64,000 bases of DNA. Source: Olleya sp. Bg11-27. GTDB lineage: Bacteria > Bacteroidota > Bacteroidia > Flavobacteriales > Flavobacteriaceae. The notes beneath the pieces were generated by a model that saw only the letters and a list, made by a program, of their open reading frames with translations, was not told the origin of the DNA and ran no database searches. The position numbers and the translations under genes are program-made. Below are positions 52,874-60,073 of this stretch, piece after piece; the first letter of the stretch is position 1, and the number at the start of each line of letters is the position of its first letter. The stretch covers positions 1,805,514 to 1,869,513 of the forward strand of contig NZ_CP025117.1 of assembly GCF_002831645.1 (NCBI RefSeq). Direction: 5' to 3'.

Positions 52874-55186
52874 TTATAATTGCAGTAATCCAAAGTCTTT
52901 CAGCTTTTGCATAGGTTTAGAAAACCAGAATAATTCAAAATCGTCTAATTGAGTTTCGAAGTCTTTTTTTAATGCTGAAAAAGAAACACTTTTGCCACTT
53001 GTTGGTTTTAGCGTTTCTAGTGTGTCAAGCAACCATTCGCCTTCAGGCTTATTTAATGTCATTTGAAGACGCTCCGTTTTATCATGAAACGTCAGGTCTA
53101 ACAACTCATTTATAAACCCTTTTTTAGTTTTTGTGCGTTCTGCAACTAATGGTAAATGTCCTAACCATACAATTTTTGCAGTTGGTTTTGTGGTTAATGT
53201 GGTTTCGATATTTAAACAATCTTCAATATGAAAAGGTACAATTGAGGTTTGCGGAATCTCAAAATCAAACCATTCTTGTAAATCCATATCAAAACCAATC
53301 CCGTGCATAAAATTGAATAACGATTTTTTTAAACCGAAACTGAATTGGCTATGATCAATACCTGTGCTATCCGTAAAATCAATATCATTATTGGCAAACG
53401 AAATAGATTTATAATTTGGTGTGATGCCATATTCTGTTGGATTTAAACCGATAGGACTGTGGGCTGTTAGTGCAAATTGATGCCAGAACCCAGACTGAAT
53501 AATACCTAATTCAAATAACTGTCGGACCATCTCTAAACTATCAACCGTTTCTTGTACCGTTTGTGTCGGATAACCATACATTAAATAGGAGTGCACCATA
53601 ATGTTAGCTTGCGTAAAATTACGCGTCACTTGCGCGACTTGCTCCACCGTTACACCTTTATCAATTAGTTTTAAGAGTCTATCTGATGCTACTTCCAAAC
53701 CTCCAGAGACGGCAATGCAACCTGAAGCTTTAAGTAGGTAACATAAATCTTGTGTAAAGTTTTTCTCAAATCTGATGTTAGTCCACCATGTGACGGTAAG
53801 TTTTCGTTTTATAATTTCTAAGGCTAAGGCTTTCATTAACGCAGGTGGTGCCGCTTCATCCACAAAATGAAACCCGTTTTCTCCGGTTTGCGCAATTAAT
53901 TGCTCCATACGATCCACTAATAGGGCTGCTGCAATTGGCTCGTAAATCTTGATGTAGTCTAAGGATATGTCGCAAAACGTACATTTTCCCCAATAACAGC
54001 CATGTGCCATTGTTAATTTATTCCAACGTCCATCACTCCATAAACTGTGCATGGGATTGGCAATTTCTATAACAGAAATGTAATCCTCTAGCAATAAGTC
54101 AGAATAGTCTGGTGTGCCTACTTGGAGTTGTTTGTATTCTGGTCTTGTGGTGTTGTTTTTATAAACGACTTTCCCATCTTCTAAAAGGAAGGTGCGTTTG
54201 TACTGTTTTTCTTTGCTACTGTGATCAGTGGTTATTGTAGTGCTTCGACTGCGCTCAGCATGACCTTTGTTGTTGCTATTCTGATCATCGTTTTCTAGAT
54301 TGTTTTCAAGATCAGTTTCGGAAGGACTTTGGTTGTCATTAGACTGACAAACGTTTTGGTATAATAACGCAATGGGTAGTTCGCCATCGTCTAGCGTAAT
54401 AAAATCAAAGAAATCAAAAACACGTGTGTCTGTTACTTGACGTAGCTCGGTATTTGGAAAACCACCACCAATCGCAATTTTAATCTCTGGATAATTCTTT
54501 TTTATAAATTGTGCGCATCTAAACGCGCTGTATAAATTCCCTGGAAAGGGTACCGAAAAACAGATTAGTTTTGGTTGCACGGTTTTTAATCGGTTTTCTA
54601 AAATAGCCAACGTTAGCTCATCAATAAATGTTGGTTTGTTTTTTAGACTCTCATAAAGCTCGTCAAACGCATTGGCACTTTGTCCTAAACGCTCGGCATA
54701 TCTGCTAAATCCAAAATTAGGATCGATACATTCAATAATAAAATCTGATAAATCTTCAAGATATAAGGTTGCTAAATGCTTGGCTTTATCTTGCATGCCC
54801 ATTTCTCCAAACGCCCAATCCATATCTTCTAGTTGTTCAAATCTAGAGGCTTGTGGTAGGAATTTTGTAGTACATATTTGTCTTGCTAAAGTTTGATTTT
54901 TACCTTGTAGAAATAAAATAATAGCATCTAAAGGCTGTAAATAATCATCTTTTAACGTGTAAATACGTTGCCCGTTTTCTGTCGAAATGGAGTCGTTTTC
55001 TATGGCTAAATCAAAAAGTTTTTCAAAGGTCTTTTTACTGAATAATTCTAAAATCACCTCAATCCCTAAATCCATCTGAAAGGCAGAAACCCCTATAGTA
55101 TTTAAAAATCCTTTTAAATATGCAGTGGCAGGATAAGGCGTGTTTAATTGGGTAAAAGGTGGTGTTATTAGTAAAAGATCTTTCAA
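52874..55186 (-). CDS. B12-binding domain-containing radical SAM protein
   Basis: Radical SAM enzyme of unknown substrate with an N-terminal cobalamin-binding-type domain (about 1-300, e.g. KLICFSVPFPGNLYSAFRCA, IAIGGGFPNTEL) and a radical SAM barrel from about 385. The 4Fe-4S motif reads GCYWGKCTFCD, i.e. CX4CX2C rather than the classical CX3CX2C; GGLEVASDRLLKLIDKGVT is the SAM-binding segment. Start: an upstream TTG (55216) is part of a -7 box, so TTG 55186 (MKDLLLITPPFTQLNTPYPA), the usual family N-terminus, is chosen, 770 aa. Residues about 280-330 are a low-complexity, Asn/Asp/Ser-rich insertion containing GHAERSRS, encoded by a dispersed palindromic repeat. Confidence 0.85.
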   Translation of the reverse strand: MKDLLLITPPFTQLNTPYPATAYLKGFLNTIGVSAFQMDLGIEVILELFSKKTFEKLFDLAIENDSISTENGQRIYTLKDDYLQPLDAIILFLQGKNQTLARQICTTKFLPQASRFEQLEDMDWAFGEMGMQDKAKHLATLYLEDLSDFIIECIDPNFGFSRYAERLGQSANAFDELYESLKNKPTFIDELTLAILENRLKTVQPKLICFSVPFPGNLYSAFRCAQFIKKNYPEIKIAIGGGFPNTELRQVTDTRVFDFFDFITLDDGELPIALLYQNVCQSNDNQSPSETDLENNLENDDQNSNNKGHAERSRSTTITTDHSSKEKQYKRTFLLEDGKVVYKNNTTRPEYKQLQVGTPDYSDLLLEDYISVIEIANPMHSLWSDGRWNKLTMAHGCYWGKCTFCDISLDYIKIYEPIAAALLVDRMEQLIAQTGENGFHFVDEAAPPALMKALALEIIKRKLTVTWWTNIRFEKNFTQDLCYLLKASGCIAVSGGLEVASDRLLKLIDKGVTVEQVAQVTRNFTQANIMVHSYLMYGYPTQTVQETVDSLEMVRQLFELGIIQSGFWHQFALTAHSPIGLNPTEYGITPNYKSISFANNDIDFTDSTGIDHSQFSFGLKKSLFNFMHGIGFDMDLQEWFDFEIPQTSIVPFHIEDCLNIETTLTTKPTAKIVWLGHLPLVAERTKTKKGFINELLDLTFHDKTERLQMTLNKPEGEWLLDTLETLKPTSGKSVSFSALKKDFETQLDDFELFWFSKPMQKLKDFGLLQL
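54239..54266. repeat. Dispersed palindromic-type repeat embedded in frame in the radical SAM gene
   Basis: The sequence cttcgactgcgctcagcat (54243-54261, within gtgcttcg...catgac) is the core of a very common flavobacterial intergenic repeat. Here it sits inside the radical SAM coding sequence and encodes GHAERSRSTT on the minus strand with no frameshift. It lies in a poorly conserved, low-complexity linker between the B12-binding and radical SAM domains. Confidence 0.75.
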
Positions 55187-55213
55187 AAAAATGGCTTTAA
55201 AAATAGATTGGCG

Positions 55214-55221
55214 CAAAGATA
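55214..55221 (-). promoter_or_regulatory. -7 promoter element TATCTTTG
   Basis: TAnnTTTG on the minus strand. Its last three bases are the TTG at 55216-55214 that opens the longer radical SAM frame, so that TTG is inside the promoter and cannot be the start; translation from TTG 55186 is supported. Confidence 0.5.
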
Positions 55222-55253
55222 ACTTAATTGTTAGCTATCAGATTTGTGTTCTA

Positions 55254-55892
55254 TTAGTTTTTTATAAAAGCCGCTAGTTTTTGACGTTTTTTTAGTGGTA
55301 TGGCATCATTGTCTACAATTAAAGCTAACTGCGATTGGTCTTTTTGTTTAGAAAACAATAAGGTAAACAGTTGTGCTGTGGTTAGACTGTTGGTTGCCGC
55401 TTGTACCAATAACATGTGGTCTCCGGGTTTTACAAACCCTTCTTCTAAAATGCGGATATAGGTTCCTGGGCGTGCATGATTGATAAATTGTTTAAGAATG
55501 GTCTGTGTGCCAAACCGTATACCTAATTTAAAACAAGGTTCCCTTGGTTGTGTCACTTGGACTAGGGCGGTTCCTATTTTATAAATATCGCCAACCCTAA
55601 TTTTAGTTTCGTCTAATCCTTTTACGGTTAGGTTTTCGCCAAAAACGCCATAATTAAACGCTATGTTTGGATATAGGTTTTTCCAATAGTCATAATGGTC
55701 TTCCGAAAATAAATAACAGGCCTTAAAAATGCCACCATGATGCTTTCTGTCGGAAACCTCGTCACCTTTTACGTCTTCTTTTTCTAAATAAATACCAGCA
55801 TCCGTTGGGTTTTTGTACATGCCCGTGGTTTGCTTTTTTCCATTCCATTCAATGGTTGTAGGTTTGGCGATGTTGGTAGAAACGATTTGCAT
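55254..55892 (-). CDS. MOSC domain-containing protein (YiiM-like)
   Basis: 212-residue protein of the YiiM/MOSC family, which handles sulfur from pyridoxal-phosphate or molybdenum cofactor-linked reactions. Motifs: STNIAKPTTIEWNGKKQTTGMYK at the N-terminus, KHHGGIFKACYLFSEDHYDYW and VTQPREPCFKLGIRFGTQTILKQFI, containing the conserved Cys (about 138) proposed to carry persulfide. In E. coli YiiM detoxifies N-hydroxylated base analogues. It lies between the radical SAM gene and a membrane protein gene; no Mo-cofactor genes are nearby. Confidence 0.9.
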   Translation of the reverse strand: MQIVSTNIAKPTTIEWNGKKQTTGMYKNPTDAGIYLEKEDVKGDEVSDRKHHGGIFKACYLFSEDHYDYWKNLYPNIAFNYGVFGENLTVKGLDETKIRVGDIYKIGTALVQVTQPREPCFKLGIRFGTQTILKQFINHARPGTYIRILEEGFVKPGDHMLLVQAATNSLTTAQLFTLLFSKQKDQSQLALIVDNDAIPLKKRQKLAAFIKN

Positions 55893-55901
55893 GTTTGAAA
55901 T

Positions 55902-57230
55902 TTAGTTTTTATAGTACCAAAAAGGGATGGTTATTATGGTGTCTTGTGTTTGTGTACTATCTGTTTTTGATAATCTGTAAACACTTAAGTCGTGCTTACC
56001 TTCTTTAATGTTTTTTAGAGATAATACTGTTTCGAAGCCATTTTGAGTGTTATTGTGTCTGGCAAATATAAAATCAGGATTGGTATACTCTAAACTATCT
56101 ATTTTAAAACTATAAATACGTGCTATTGTTTTCATGTATTCTAGTTTTAAGCTGTCATTGCTTTTTTTTGTTAAAGCGTCATGTATCCCAGATGACATAG
56201 CGGATTTAAGACCACGAATATCTTCTTCAGGTTTTAGTGAGGGATTAAACTTAAAAACGGCATCTTCGACTCCTTTTTGGTAGTCAATAAAAACAGGTAA
56301 ATACGATGTGTTTATAATTTTAGAAGGAATGGAAGCCATTTTTATAAATAAGTTTTTATCAGAAATACTTTCGTCATAATTGTTATTGTTAGCTATAAAT
56401 GTATTTGAATCATCGGTTGCTGTAAAATAGTTTGATCTGTTATAAGAGTAGGAACTTGCGGCTATGATTATAAAATAAATAGGGATTAATGCAAAGCTTA
56501 AGCGTTTTCCAAATTTGTTGTCTAAAAAATTATGTACTAATGGTCGATATAAAAACGACAGTGTAATAAAGCTAAAGACCCAATAAAACGGAAAGTAAAT
56601 TTTGGCCAACCATTTGTTTTTTTTCAAATACCCTTGAGTCAAAAAATCAATAAAAGTTAAGAGCATTCCAAAGATAATAAATAGTAATAGCGCTATTCCA
56701 ATAACATATAAAATAACAGGTCTTTCTTTGTGATCATTAATTAATGAATAGGCGATAAGCACAATCACACCAATAGTCAGAAATATGGATAGGATGTAAA
56801 AAATCAATAAAAAAGACACAGCAAATAAAACACTACAATAATCTTCTAAGGAGGCAATATACTTGTCAAAAGAGCCTGTTTTTTTACGTAAATAGCGGTC
56901 AAATTTAGGTCTGTAGTTTAATGTTTTATAATCAATATCTCCAGAGACATAGCGCAAGCCTAAAGCTCCAATCCATAAGCCTCTAAGCACGACGTGCAGT
57001 AATAGTGTCGTAATTAAAATCCAACACGACATTAAAACGATTGTTATTGTAGTAATATATAACCAATTGTTTTCATTTCTGGCAATCGATTGGTATAGTT
57101 CTAAAGGCCCAAACACTTGTGTCAATCCATAAATTGCAAACCCAGAGATAATTAATTCTAACTGCCAACTTTCTTGTTGTAGTTTATCTAACCAAGCTTT
57201 AAAGGCTTTGGATCTATAATTATTTTGCAT
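55902..57230 (-). CDS. Hypothetical integral membrane protein (442 aa)
   Basis: Unrecognised polytopic protein with about seven hydrophobic segments (residues about 27-42, 55-85, 130-160, 170-195, 210-225, 236-255) and a soluble C-terminal part (about 255-442) ending in beta-strand-like sequence (VLSLKNIKEGKHDLSVYRLSK). Segments VVLRGLWIGALGLRYVSGDIDY and KGVEDAVFKFNPSLKPEEDIRGL are probably family signatures, but I cannot name the family. It is ten bases upstream of MOSC on the same strand. No catalytic motif is evident. Confidence 0.7.
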   Translation of the reverse strand: MQNNYRSKAFKAWLDKLQQESWQLELIISGFAIYGLTQVFGPLELYQSIARNENNWLYITTITIVLMSCWILITTLLLHVVLRGLWIGALGLRYVSGDIDYKTLNYRPKFDRYLRKKTGSFDKYIASLEDYCSVLFAVSFLLIFYILSIFLTIGVIVLIAYSLINDHKERPVILYVIGIALLLFIIFGMLLTFIDFLTQGYLKKNKWLAKIYFPFYWVFSFITLSFLYRPLVHNFLDNKFGKRLSFALIPIYFIIIAASSYSYNRSNYFTATDDSNTFIANNNNYDESISDKNLFIKMASIPSKIINTSYLPVFIDYQKGVEDAVFKFNPSLKPEEDIRGLKSAMSSGIHDALTKKSNDSLKLEYMKTIARIYSFKIDSLEYTNPDFIFARHNNTQNGFETVLSLKNIKEGKHDLSVYRLSKTDSTQTQDTIITIPFWYYKN

Positions 57231-57278
57231 GAGTTTACTCTGGTTGGTTTCTGTAAATATAGAGTAAATATTGAAAAA

Positions 57279-58226
57279 TTACTTTTCGTTACTTAAAATA
57301 CTAGCGACTGCTTGCTTGTATTTTACAGGATTCCCAGCTTTTTTAATGGCTTTGAATGTTTTTTGAGGATTAGAAAACGACTGCGAGAAAAATTCCCAAA
57401 AGCCTAGCATTTTCATTTTTATAGGGGTTGGTCCCGACAGATACGCGTCGTACTGTTGGTAAATCGTATCATGAAATTGACTAAAAATCTCCCAACGGTC
57501 TTTAGGATAGTCTGTCGTATTATTTTTAATCATGCTTGGTAAAAAAGGATCTGCAATTAAACCACGACCAATCATAAAATGATCAATACTCGGAAAGCGT
57601 GCCTCTATCTTTTTAAAGGCAGCAACACTAGTAATATCACCATTATAATACAATTTGTGCTTTGTGCTCGTAATGCAACGCTCAAAGGCCTCTAAATCTA
57701 CAGGACCTTTGTATAATTGTTTTCCAATTCGGGCATGAATCGCAATATTTTTAAGCGGGTAACTATCTAGAATAGGGAAGGTGTCTAAAATTTCTTCCGC
57801 ATGGTCATAACCCATTCTCATTTTCATAGAGACCGTAATATTACTTTCGTCGTGTGCTTTTTTTAAGACGTCGTTAATTTTAGCAGGATTACAAATCAAA
57901 CCAGAACCCATTCCGGATTTAGTAACCATTGGATAGGGACAACCTAAATTCCAGTTTAACTCTTTATACCCTAAACTTTGCACATACTTAACCACAAACA
58001 TAAACTCGTCAGGATCATTGGTCATTACTTGCGGAATCACTTCTAACGTTGTGTTATTTTCTGGTTGTAAATCTAATTGATACGATTGCTTAATTTTTAG
58101 CTTTCCGTTTAGCCTGATGTAAGGTGCGTAAAACGTATCGATACCACCAAAATAATGGTGAAACGCATTACGGAATCTAAAATCCGTGAAGCCTTGTAAA
58201 GGGGAAGATAGTAAAGTGGTTGACAT
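57279..58226 (-). CDS. tRNA-dihydrouridine synthase
   Basis: FMN- and NADPH-dependent reduction of uridine in the tRNA D-loop, TIM-barrel fold. Motifs: SPLQGFTDFRFRNAFH (residues 7-22, FMN site), the catalytic Cys in ELNWNLGCPYPMVTKSGMGSGL (Cys about 100), MKMRMGYDH, IHARIGKQLYKGP and GDITSVAAF with IGRGLIADPF near the end. At 315 aa it is near the DusC/short Dus group rather than DusA; the exact target uridine is undecided. A TATATTTG -7 element lies 27 bases before the ATG. Confidence 0.92.
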   Translation of the reverse strand: MSTTLLSSPLQGFTDFRFRNAFHHYFGGIDTFYAPYIRLNGKLKIKQSYQLDLQPENNTTLEVIPQVMTNDPDEFMFVVKYVQSLGYKELNWNLGCPYPMVTKSGMGSGLICNPAKINDVLKKAHDESNITVSMKMRMGYDHAEEILDTFPILDSYPLKNIAIHARIGKQLYKGPVDLEAFERCITSTKHKLYYNGDITSVAAFKKIEARFPSIDHFMIGRGLIADPFLPSMIKNNTTDYPKDRWEIFSQFHDTIYQQYDAYLSGPTPIKMKMLGFWEFFSQSFSNPQKTFKAIKKAGNPVKYKQAVASILSNEK

Positions 58227-58253
58227 CTAAAATATACAGTAATATTAGTTGCG

Positions 58254-58261
58254 CAAATATA
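58254..58261 (-). promoter_or_regulatory. -7 promoter element TATATTTG
   Basis: TAnnTTTG on the minus strand, 27 bases before the dus ATG. A TTG lies 14 bases upstream of it, closer than the usual -33 spacing. Confidence 0.42.
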
Positions 58262-58278
58262 GTTTCAAAATATTACAA

Positions 58279-58890
58279 TTACGCACTATTTGCTAAACCA
58301 CTTGGAAACGGTCTGTAGGCATAGTATTGTAGGACTTCTTCAATGGCTAATTTTAGCGCCCTGTTTATTGGGACAATAACATTACCCATTGTAAAATCTA
58401 TCTGCGACAGTTGCATGTAATACGCTGTAAACATTGGGATGTTTAGGTCTTTGTTTATGGCATCTGTGGTTTCTTGAAGTACTTCTTTTTGGTTTTCTTT
58501 TATAATTTTGCAAGTCACCATACGTTTTTGTCCATACTTATCATTAGAAGCTGCGTAGCCAAAAAGACGACAGACTAACCCCCGATATTTATAATTACTA
58601 CAACGACCTAGTGCACTGTCTACGAGGTTTAAGGGGCTATAAATGTGGCAAATGGAGTGTTTTGCTTTGGTATTAAGTGTTTTTAGCGTGGTTTCGGCTT
58701 GACCGTTTAAAAATAAATGAAACGCAAAAGGTAGAAACTCTAAAGGAGAGGCTTCCATTGTGGGGTTAGTACAGCACTTACCGCAACCCGTTGCGCAATG
58801 TAATGTTGTTTTGTGTTGAAAGGTTGAAATCTCAGTATCTAGCGTCTCAAATAACACTTCCACCATTCGTACTCTTCGCTCTATAGACAT
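58279..58890 (-). CDS. YkgJ family cysteine cluster protein
   Basis: 203-residue cytoplasmic protein carrying the YkgJ cluster: CATGCGKCCTNPT (Cys at about 32, 36, 39, 40) and a second part KYRGLVCRLFGYAAS plus CKII, giving the Cx3-4CxxCC...C spacing proposed to bind zinc or an Fe-S centre. The rest is helical. Function is unknown in the family. It lies 52 bases upstream of dus on the same strand and may be co-transcribed, although a separate dus promoter is present in the gap. Confidence 0.87.
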   Translation of the reverse strand: MSIERRVRMVEVLFETLDTEISTFQHKTTLHCATGCGKCCTNPTMEASPLEFLPFAFHLFLNGQAETTLKTLNTKAKHSICHIYSPLNLVDSALGRCSNYKYRGLVCRLFGYAASNDKYGQKRMVTCKIIKENQKEVLQETTDAINKDLNIPMFTAYYMQLSQIDFTMGNVIVPINRALKLAIEEVLQYYAYRPFPSGLANSA

Positions 58891-58995
58891 TACTTTTTTT
58901 TGAAGGTACGCTATAAATTTACCGTATGCTGTGTTTATTGTGTTTATAAAAAAAGAGAAGTGCTAGACCATGCCTTAAATTAGAAAGGTTAGCGT

Positions 58996-59589
58996 CTAAT
59001 AGGCTTTAAAACCAAAGGCGATATAGGGTTGTGAGTTGTTGTTAATAACTGTAGTGCTTTCGCTAAATTTGGAACTTAAAAATACGACTTGGTTGGAGGC
59101 TAATGGGTAAGGGACATCAGAAAAGTCCGATTGACGTAACACCCTGCCTATAACAGCGTCGTATGGTGTGTAGCCAGGCGTTATAATACGTCTTACTGTA
59201 ATGATATCTCCAGAAGTTACTGTTACTGCGGTAATATTTTGATAATCTAAACCGGCTTGAGAAAACGTATGAAGTCCAGAATAACTTAAACCACTGGTAT
59301 TATTAATAACCGCCATGGTATAACTTCCCGTATATGTGCTTGGGTTTTGATAACCGATACTGCAAATCTCTCCAGACTGATTAATTTGTATGTCATACTC
59401 ATGCACCTCTAAATCCATCCATTCGGCAAAATTCTCATACCCATCAGCCATACTAAAAATAGTCGTCATATAATTAGCCGCATATTCATTTTCGCAGCTA
59501 GGAGACTCATAATCGCAGTCGTCGTCGTTATCGCAATTAAAAAGGGTGATAGCTAAAAGTGCGAGTATACCAAAGGTTATATTTTTCAT
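58996..59589 (-). CDS. Hypothetical lipoprotein (197 aa)
   Basis: Lipoprotein-type signal (MKNITFGILALLAITLFNC, lipobox Cys19) followed by Asp-rich sequence DNDDDCDYESPSC with further cysteines, and then a beta-rich domain of unknown type (SMADGYENFAEW, TYTGSYTMAVINNTSG, YNGL-like SGLHTFSQAG, GDIITVRRIITP). I do not recognise the family. Acidic residues directly after the lipidated Cys suggest outer-membrane surface exposure (the flavobacterial export signal), inferred. Just upstream is a 14-bp stem hairpin (59614-59653) in what would be the 5' leader. Confidence 0.65.
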   Translation of the reverse strand: MKNITFGILALLAITLFNCDNDDDCDYESPSCENEYAANYMTTIFSMADGYENFAEWMDLEVHEYDIQINQSGEICSIGYQNPSTYTGSYTMAVINNTSGLSYSGLHTFSQAGLDYQNITAVTVTSGDIITVRRIITPGYTPYDAVIGRVLRQSDFSDVPYPLASNQVVFLSSKFSESTTVINNNSQPYIAFGFKAY

Positions 59590-59613
59590 TTTTAAAAGTT
59601 TGTGTTGCTTGAT

Positions 59614-59653
59614 GTATTATCAGTAATCTACGATAGTAAATTACTGATAATAC
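59614..59653 (-). promoter_or_regulatory. Hairpin in leader of the lipoprotein gene
   Basis: Perfect 14-bp inverted repeat gtattatcagtaat (59614-59627) and attactgataatac (59640-59653), 12-base loop, 24 bases before the lipoprotein ATG. No U tract follows on either strand, so it is not a terminator; it may be an operator, an mRNA leader structure or a mobile palindrome. Confidence 0.4.
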
Positions 59654-59726
59654 AAGCACTTTTAAAAGTATGATCTATTGAACGCGCAGTTTCATTAGAT
59701 TAAAAGAAGACTTCAGTCCATCCCCG

Positions 59727-60071
59727 CTATCGGTTTAAAACTAGATATAGAGCAGCTACCAAACAAATGGCGATAATAATAAGCACGTATTTTTTAACTT
59801 GATTGGGTTTACTGTACAATATCCCATTGCTAGATTGTTTTTCTAACGTTTCGATGTTTTTATCCATGTCTGGGGAAACCACAGCTATTGTATGCGATTT
59901 ACCATCATAATATTCGGGATTAGCCATCAAATTCTCGACAATGGTTTTGCTTTCCTTTAAATCTAAATTAGTCTGTGCTCGGACATATTTTATTGCCGCA
60001 AGTTGACCAGCGTCAATTAATTCCAGAATAATCTCCTTATCTAATGGGGTGTTATTTATAACAATTTTCAT
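59727..60071 (-). CDS. Tail-anchored protein with ribosomal L7/L12 C-terminal-like domain (114 aa)
   Basis: The segment AAIKYVRAQTNLDLKESKTIVENL (about 25-48) matches the ribosomal protein L7/L12 C-terminal fold pattern (IKxVRxxTxLxLKEAKxxVE), as found in small non-ribosomal relatives. It is followed by a linker, a hydrophilic stretch and one C-terminal transmembrane helix (about 94-112, YVLIIIAICLVAALYLVL), giving a tail-anchored topology with the domain in the cytoplasm. 114 aa. It starts two bases after the stop of the S15 peptidase gene and is probably co-transcribed. Function unknown. Confidence 0.7.
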   Translation of the reverse strand: MKIVINNTPLDKEIILELIDAGQLAAIKYVRAQTNLDLKESKTIVENLMANPEYYDGKSHTIAVVSPDMDKNIETLEKQSSNGILYSKPNQVKKYVLIIIAICLVAALYLVLNR

Positions 60072-60073
60072 AA

